A stretch of DNA of 64,000 nucleotides, from NCBI GenBank assembly GCA_963828415.1, contig CAWHEI010000001.1, forward strand, positions 186,001 through 250,000, given 5' to 3'. The notes beneath the pieces were generated by a model, which did not search any database, had not been told where the DNA came from, and was given only the letters and a program-made list of their open reading frames with translations. Within the stretch, counting starts at the first letter, position 1. Each line of letters opens with the position of its first letter. Below, piece by piece: positions 61,385 through 64,000 of the stretch. The position numbers and the translations under genes are program-made. The stretch comes from Sva-07 sp963828415 (GTDB lineage Bacteria; Actinomycetota; Acidimicrobiia; Acidimicrobiales; Ilumatobacteraceae).

Positions 61385-62296
61385 TCAGGCGGAGTCGGCT
61401 TGGTCGGCCATCATCGCTGCCATCACGTCGGCCATCATCTGTGAGCGCGGCGGCAGGCCCGGGAACTCCTCCGGCCGCACCGGGTTGATCTGTTCGCCGA
61501 CGCTGTGGAAGCGCTCCATGGCGATCTCGAGCCAGTCGGGATGCGGAAAGACCCAGAAGCGGTCGGAGCGCACTGCGGCGACGACGAGGTCCGCGACGGC
61601 TCCGGGCTGCATTCCCTCTGCGACGGCGCGTTTGAAGAAGTCGAGACCGACCTCGCCGGCCACGTCGCGTTCAGGAGCATCGCCGAGTTCGTCGGGCCAG
61701 TTGCGTTCGGATTCCATGATCCCGGTCTTGACCCAACCCGGGCACAGGCAACTCACCCCGATCGGGATCTGAGCGTCGCGCATCGTGGAGTACAGATCTT
61801 CCGTCAGGGCGACCACGGCATGCTTGCTGGCGTCGTACGGCGCAGCGGTCAGCGGGTAGAGCCCTGCCATCGACGCAGTGTTGACGATGTGGCCACCACC
61901 CGACATCACGAGGTGCGGGAGAAAGGCTCGGATCCCGTGCACGACGCCCCAGAAGTTGACGCCCATCACCCATTCCCAGGTCTCGATCGGGCCGACCCAC
62001 GGATCGCCGGCCCCTCCGACCCCGGCGTTGTTGCACACCACATGGACCGCGCCGAAGCGCTCCATCGTCGCCGCAGCGAGGGCCTCGACCTGGTCGGCTT
62101 TGCTGACGTCGGTGACGACTGTGAGTGTCTCGCCGCCGTGGCTGCCCACCTCCGCCGCGGCGCGGTCGAGGGCATCGGCCTGCACGTCGGCCAACACCAC
62201 CGAGCATCCTGCCGCGGCGAACGCGTGTGCGAGTGCCAGTCCGATGCCGCTTCCCCCACCGGTGACGACTGCCACCTTGCCCGGTCCGAGTTCCAT
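61385..62296 (-). CDS. Short-chain dehydrogenase/reductase
   Basis: The 303-residue protein has the TGxxxGIG cofactor motif AVVTGGGSGIGLALAHAFAA, the Asn motif VVCNNAGVGGAGDPW and the catalytic Ser and YxxxK in HIVNTASMAGLYPL and YDASKHAVV. It should reduce or oxidise a carbonyl/alcohol with NAD(P). It is divergent from the oleA-like gene (129 bp between starts) with no obvious shared role, although OleD of the olefin pathway is also an extended SDR. This classical-length SDR is unlikely to be OleD. Confidence 0.88.
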   Translation of the reverse strand: MELGPGKVAVVTGGGSGIGLALAHAFAAAGCSVVLADVQADALDRAAAEVGSHGGETLTVVTDVSKADQVEALAAATMERFGAVHVVCNNAGVGGAGDPWVGPIETWEWVMGVNFWGVVHGIRAFLPHLVMSGGGHIVNTASMAGLYPLTAAPYDASKHAVVALTEDLYSTMRDAQIPIGVSCLCPGWVKTGIMESERNWPDELGDAPERDVAGEVGLDFFKRAVAEGMQPGAVADLVVAAVRSDRFWVFPHPDWLEIAMERFHSVGEQINPVRPEEFPGLPPRSQMMADVMAAMMADQADSA

Positions 62297-62425
62297 CTGT
62301 TCCCCCTCTGTCGAGTCGACCTACAACCGCCGATGACCGTATCCGTTCGTCGCGTCGGGCGATCGACCGAACGGCTAGCCGTGTCATGGCGTAGGCTGCG
62401 GCGCACCCATGGGAAAGGACCGCCG

Positions 62426-63451
62426 ATGACCGAGAACTCCGTATTGACTCACCGCAACGTCGGAGTCCTGGCGGTCGAAGCGGTCGATGCCCCCGAGGTC
62501 GTGACCTCGGCGTGGATCGACGAGCAGCTCGCTGAAACCTACGAACGCACCGGCCTCAAGCCGGGAACCCTGTCGGATCTCGCCGGCATCGAGGAACGGC
62601 GCTGGTGGCCTGAAGGCGTCACGTTCGACCAGGCCGCCGCGATGGCCGGTCGAGCAGCGCTCGACGCGTCCGGAATCGATCCGCAGCGTGTCGGCATGCT
62701 GATCTCGACGTCGGTGTGCAAGCACCACCTCGAGCCCTCGGTTGCCTGTGCGGTCCATCACCAGCTGCAACTCGCTCCGAGCTGTCTCAACTTCGACGTC
62801 GGCAACGCATGTCTCGGATTCATCAACGGCATGCAGATCGCGGCGGCTGCCATTGACGCCGGGTCGATCGACTACGCCCTCATCGTCGATGGCGAAGGCA
62901 GCCGCTACACGCAGCAAACCACCATCGCCCGGCTGCAGCAGCCGACTACCGAGGCCGCAGACGTGTTCGCCGAGTTCGCCTCGCTCACACTCGGTTCCGG
63001 AGCAGCGGCGGCCGTGCTGTGCCGGCTCGACGAGCATCCCGAGGCCCACAAGCTCGTCGGCGGCGTGGCCCGCTCGGGCACGCAGCACCACGAACTCTGT
63101 GTCGGCGATCTCGATCGGATGACCACCGACACCCACGGTCTCCTCGTTGCCGGGCTCGACCTCGCGGAAGCGGCGTGGAAGCACTCCGGCGCCGCGTTCG
63201 ACTGGGAAGTCGGCATGGACTGGTACATCGTGCATCAGGTCAGCCAGGTGCACACACGGTTGATCACCGAGCGACTCGGGATCGATCCCGACAAGGCGCC
63301 CCTGACGTTCCCGAAGTTCGGCAACGTCGGACCTGCCGCGATTCCACTGACCTTGGCGAAGTCGGCCGACCGGATCGAGGTCGGCGACCGGGTGCTGTGC
63401 ATGGGCATCGGGTCGGGGCTCAACACGAGCTTCACCGAAATCGTCTGGTGA
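62426..63451 (+). CDS. oleA: OleA-like thiolase-fold ketosynthase (3-oxoacyl-ACP synthase III family)
   Basis: The 341-residue enzyme starts at ATG 62426 behind AAAGGA. The active-site motif FDVGNACLGFINGMQIAAAA gives Cys129; WYIVHQVSQVHTRLITERLG supplies the catalytic His and FGNVGPAAIPLTLAKS the Asn. ERTGLKPGTLSDLAGIEERR and the RWWPEG block are typical of OleA, which joins two acyl-CoAs by a non-decarboxylating Claisen condensation to a beta-keto acid. The call depends on the next gene being OleB-like, which it is (overlap GTGA at 63448). FabH is the alternative. Confidence 0.85.
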   Translation: MTENSVLTHRNVGVLAVEAVDAPEVVTSAWIDEQLAETYERTGLKPGTLSDLAGIEERRWWPEGVTFDQAAAMAGRAALDASGIDPQRVGMLISTSVCKHHLEPSVACAVHHQLQLAPSCLNFDVGNACLGFINGMQIAAAAIDAGSIDYALIVDGEGSRYTQQTTIARLQQPTTEAADVFAEFASLTLGSGAAAAVLCRLDEHPEAHKLVGGVARSGTQHHELCVGDLDRMTTDTHGLLVAGLDLAEAAWKHSGAAFDWEVGMDWYIVHQVSQVHTRLITERLGIDPDKAPLTFPKFGNVGPAAIPLTLAKSADRIEVGDRVLCMGIGSGLNTSFTEIVW

Positions 63452-64000
63452 CCGCGTCGACGTCTCCGGCGGGCGACAGAACGGCGACCGACGCGACTCC
63501 TGACGTCCCTGATGCCGACACCTGGCGTCGATGGGGGCTCGATCCGTCGTGGTCTCGCCTCATCGATGTGGCGAGCCACGAAGGCGGCACCCATCGGTGG
63601 CACGTGCTCGACACAGGGGCACCGGACGGGCGTACGGATGCGCCCACGGTCGTGTGTGTGCACGGCAACCCGACGTGGGGCTACGCCTGGGCGAGCTTTC
63701 TGCGTCGACTACACCCGAGCTACCGCGTGATCGCCGTCGACCAGCTCGGCATGGGCTACAGCGAACGCACGACCTCGCGGCGATATGTCGACCGGGTCCG
63801 CGACCTCGACGACGTGATCGTGGCCCTCGACCTCGCGCCGAGCTCGCCGCTCGTGGTCGCGGCACACGATTGGGGCGGGGCGATCGCCATGGGATGGGCG
63901 GTCCAGGATCCCAAGCAGATCGCCGGGCTCATCCTGTGCAACACCGGCATCGCCGTTCCTGCGGGCCGGTCGGCGCCGGGGATCATCCGTCTCGCAGCGT
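63448..64000 (+). CDS. OleB-like alpha/beta hydrolase, probably the N-terminus of an OleBC fusion, partial
   Basis: The frame opens at GTG 63448, overlapping the oleA stop, and runs past the window end (184 codons seen). VVCVHGNPTWGYAWASFLRR, the nucleophile elbow VVAAHDWGGAIAMGWAVQDP with Asp in HDWGG, and IAVDQLGMGYSERT resemble haloalkane dehalogenases and OleB beta-lactone decarboxylases. Actinobacterial OleB is often fused to OleC, the AMP-dependent beta-lactone synthetase, and the missing downstream part would show this. With OleA it would make olefins or beta-lactones from two fatty acyl chains. Confidence 0.85.
   Translation, partial: MTASTSPAGDRTATDATPDVPDADTWRRWGLDPSWSRLIDVASHEGGTHRWHVLDTGAPDGRTDAPTVVCVHGNPTWGYAWASFLRRLHPSYRVIAVDQLGMGYSERTTSRRYVDRVRDLDDVIVALDLAPSSPLVVAAHDWGGAIAMGWAVQDPKQIAGLILCNTGIAVPAGRSAPGIIRLAA

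Overview
This is a high-GC, densely coded window that reads like a member of the Actinomycetota, most plausibly an Acidimicrobiia/Ilumatobacter-type organism. The lineage is inferred from gene content and codon use, not from any marker search. GTG starts, ATGA/GTGA overlaps and short operons on both strands are the norm. I see no prophage, insertion sequence or CRISPR array. Layout: (1) 1-2638, minus strand: an MFS transporter fused to a cyclic-nucleotide-binding domain, then a glutathione peroxidase whose catalytic codon is an in-frame UGA (selenocysteine) followed by a SECIS hairpin, then a GCS2-type glutamate-cysteine ligase that runs off the left edge. (2) 2795-10845: two CNNM/CorC transporters, a PH-SHOCT membrane protein, a BtuF-like binding protein, galactokinase, a hydrolase, a class III CoA-transferase and a PIG-L deacetylase. 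(3) 10880-18523: a five-copy 61-bp tandem repeat, a lipoprotein, dgt, obg, proB, murJ and a methyltransferase. (4) 18585-23264: a MoxR/VWA pair, a rhodanese protein and a disulfide-reductase-like flavoprotein. (5) 23410-33065: a remnant of a secreted protein, a LysR regulator, and a complete aerobic CO dehydrogenase cluster coxM-S-L-F-(mocA-like)-D-G-E whose CoxL has the form I signature AYACSFR. (6) 33097-34941: a DUF4157 (eCIS-core) protein ending in an R-S-E ADP-ribosyltransferase domain, a likely toxin/effector. (7) 35025-45572, minus strand: a purine operon purL-purQ-purC-purF-purDM-purN-guaB with a PurS-PurL fusion and a PurD-PurM fusion; purL and purN each carry a one-base frameshift. 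(8) 45718-59901: membrane proteins, a GMC oxidoreductase, lycopene cyclase, SURF1, an S9 peptidase, metX, a Fpg/Nei glycosylase and an acyl-CoA synthetase. (9) 60016-64000: tRNA-Gly with a clear terminator, an amidohydrolase, an SDR, OleA, and the start of OleB (probably OleBC) of the olefin/beta-lactone pathway. A theme across the window is a set of palindromic families that sit almost exclusively within a few tens of bases of stop codons: a 38-nt element (eleven copies including the tandem array), a longer element with GCCCGAAAtatGCCTGGAT-type arms (three copies), a GTTTG-n-GTTGCG element (two copies, both in convergent gaps) and a perfect 33-bp inverted repeat. They probably act as 3'-end or termination elements and some now supply coding sequence. 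Metabolically the window fits an aerobic heterotroph that supplements its energy from trace CO and protects itself with selenium-dependent peroxide reduction. Three one-base frameshifts in otherwise intact genes suggest assembly indels, although real mutation cannot be excluded.
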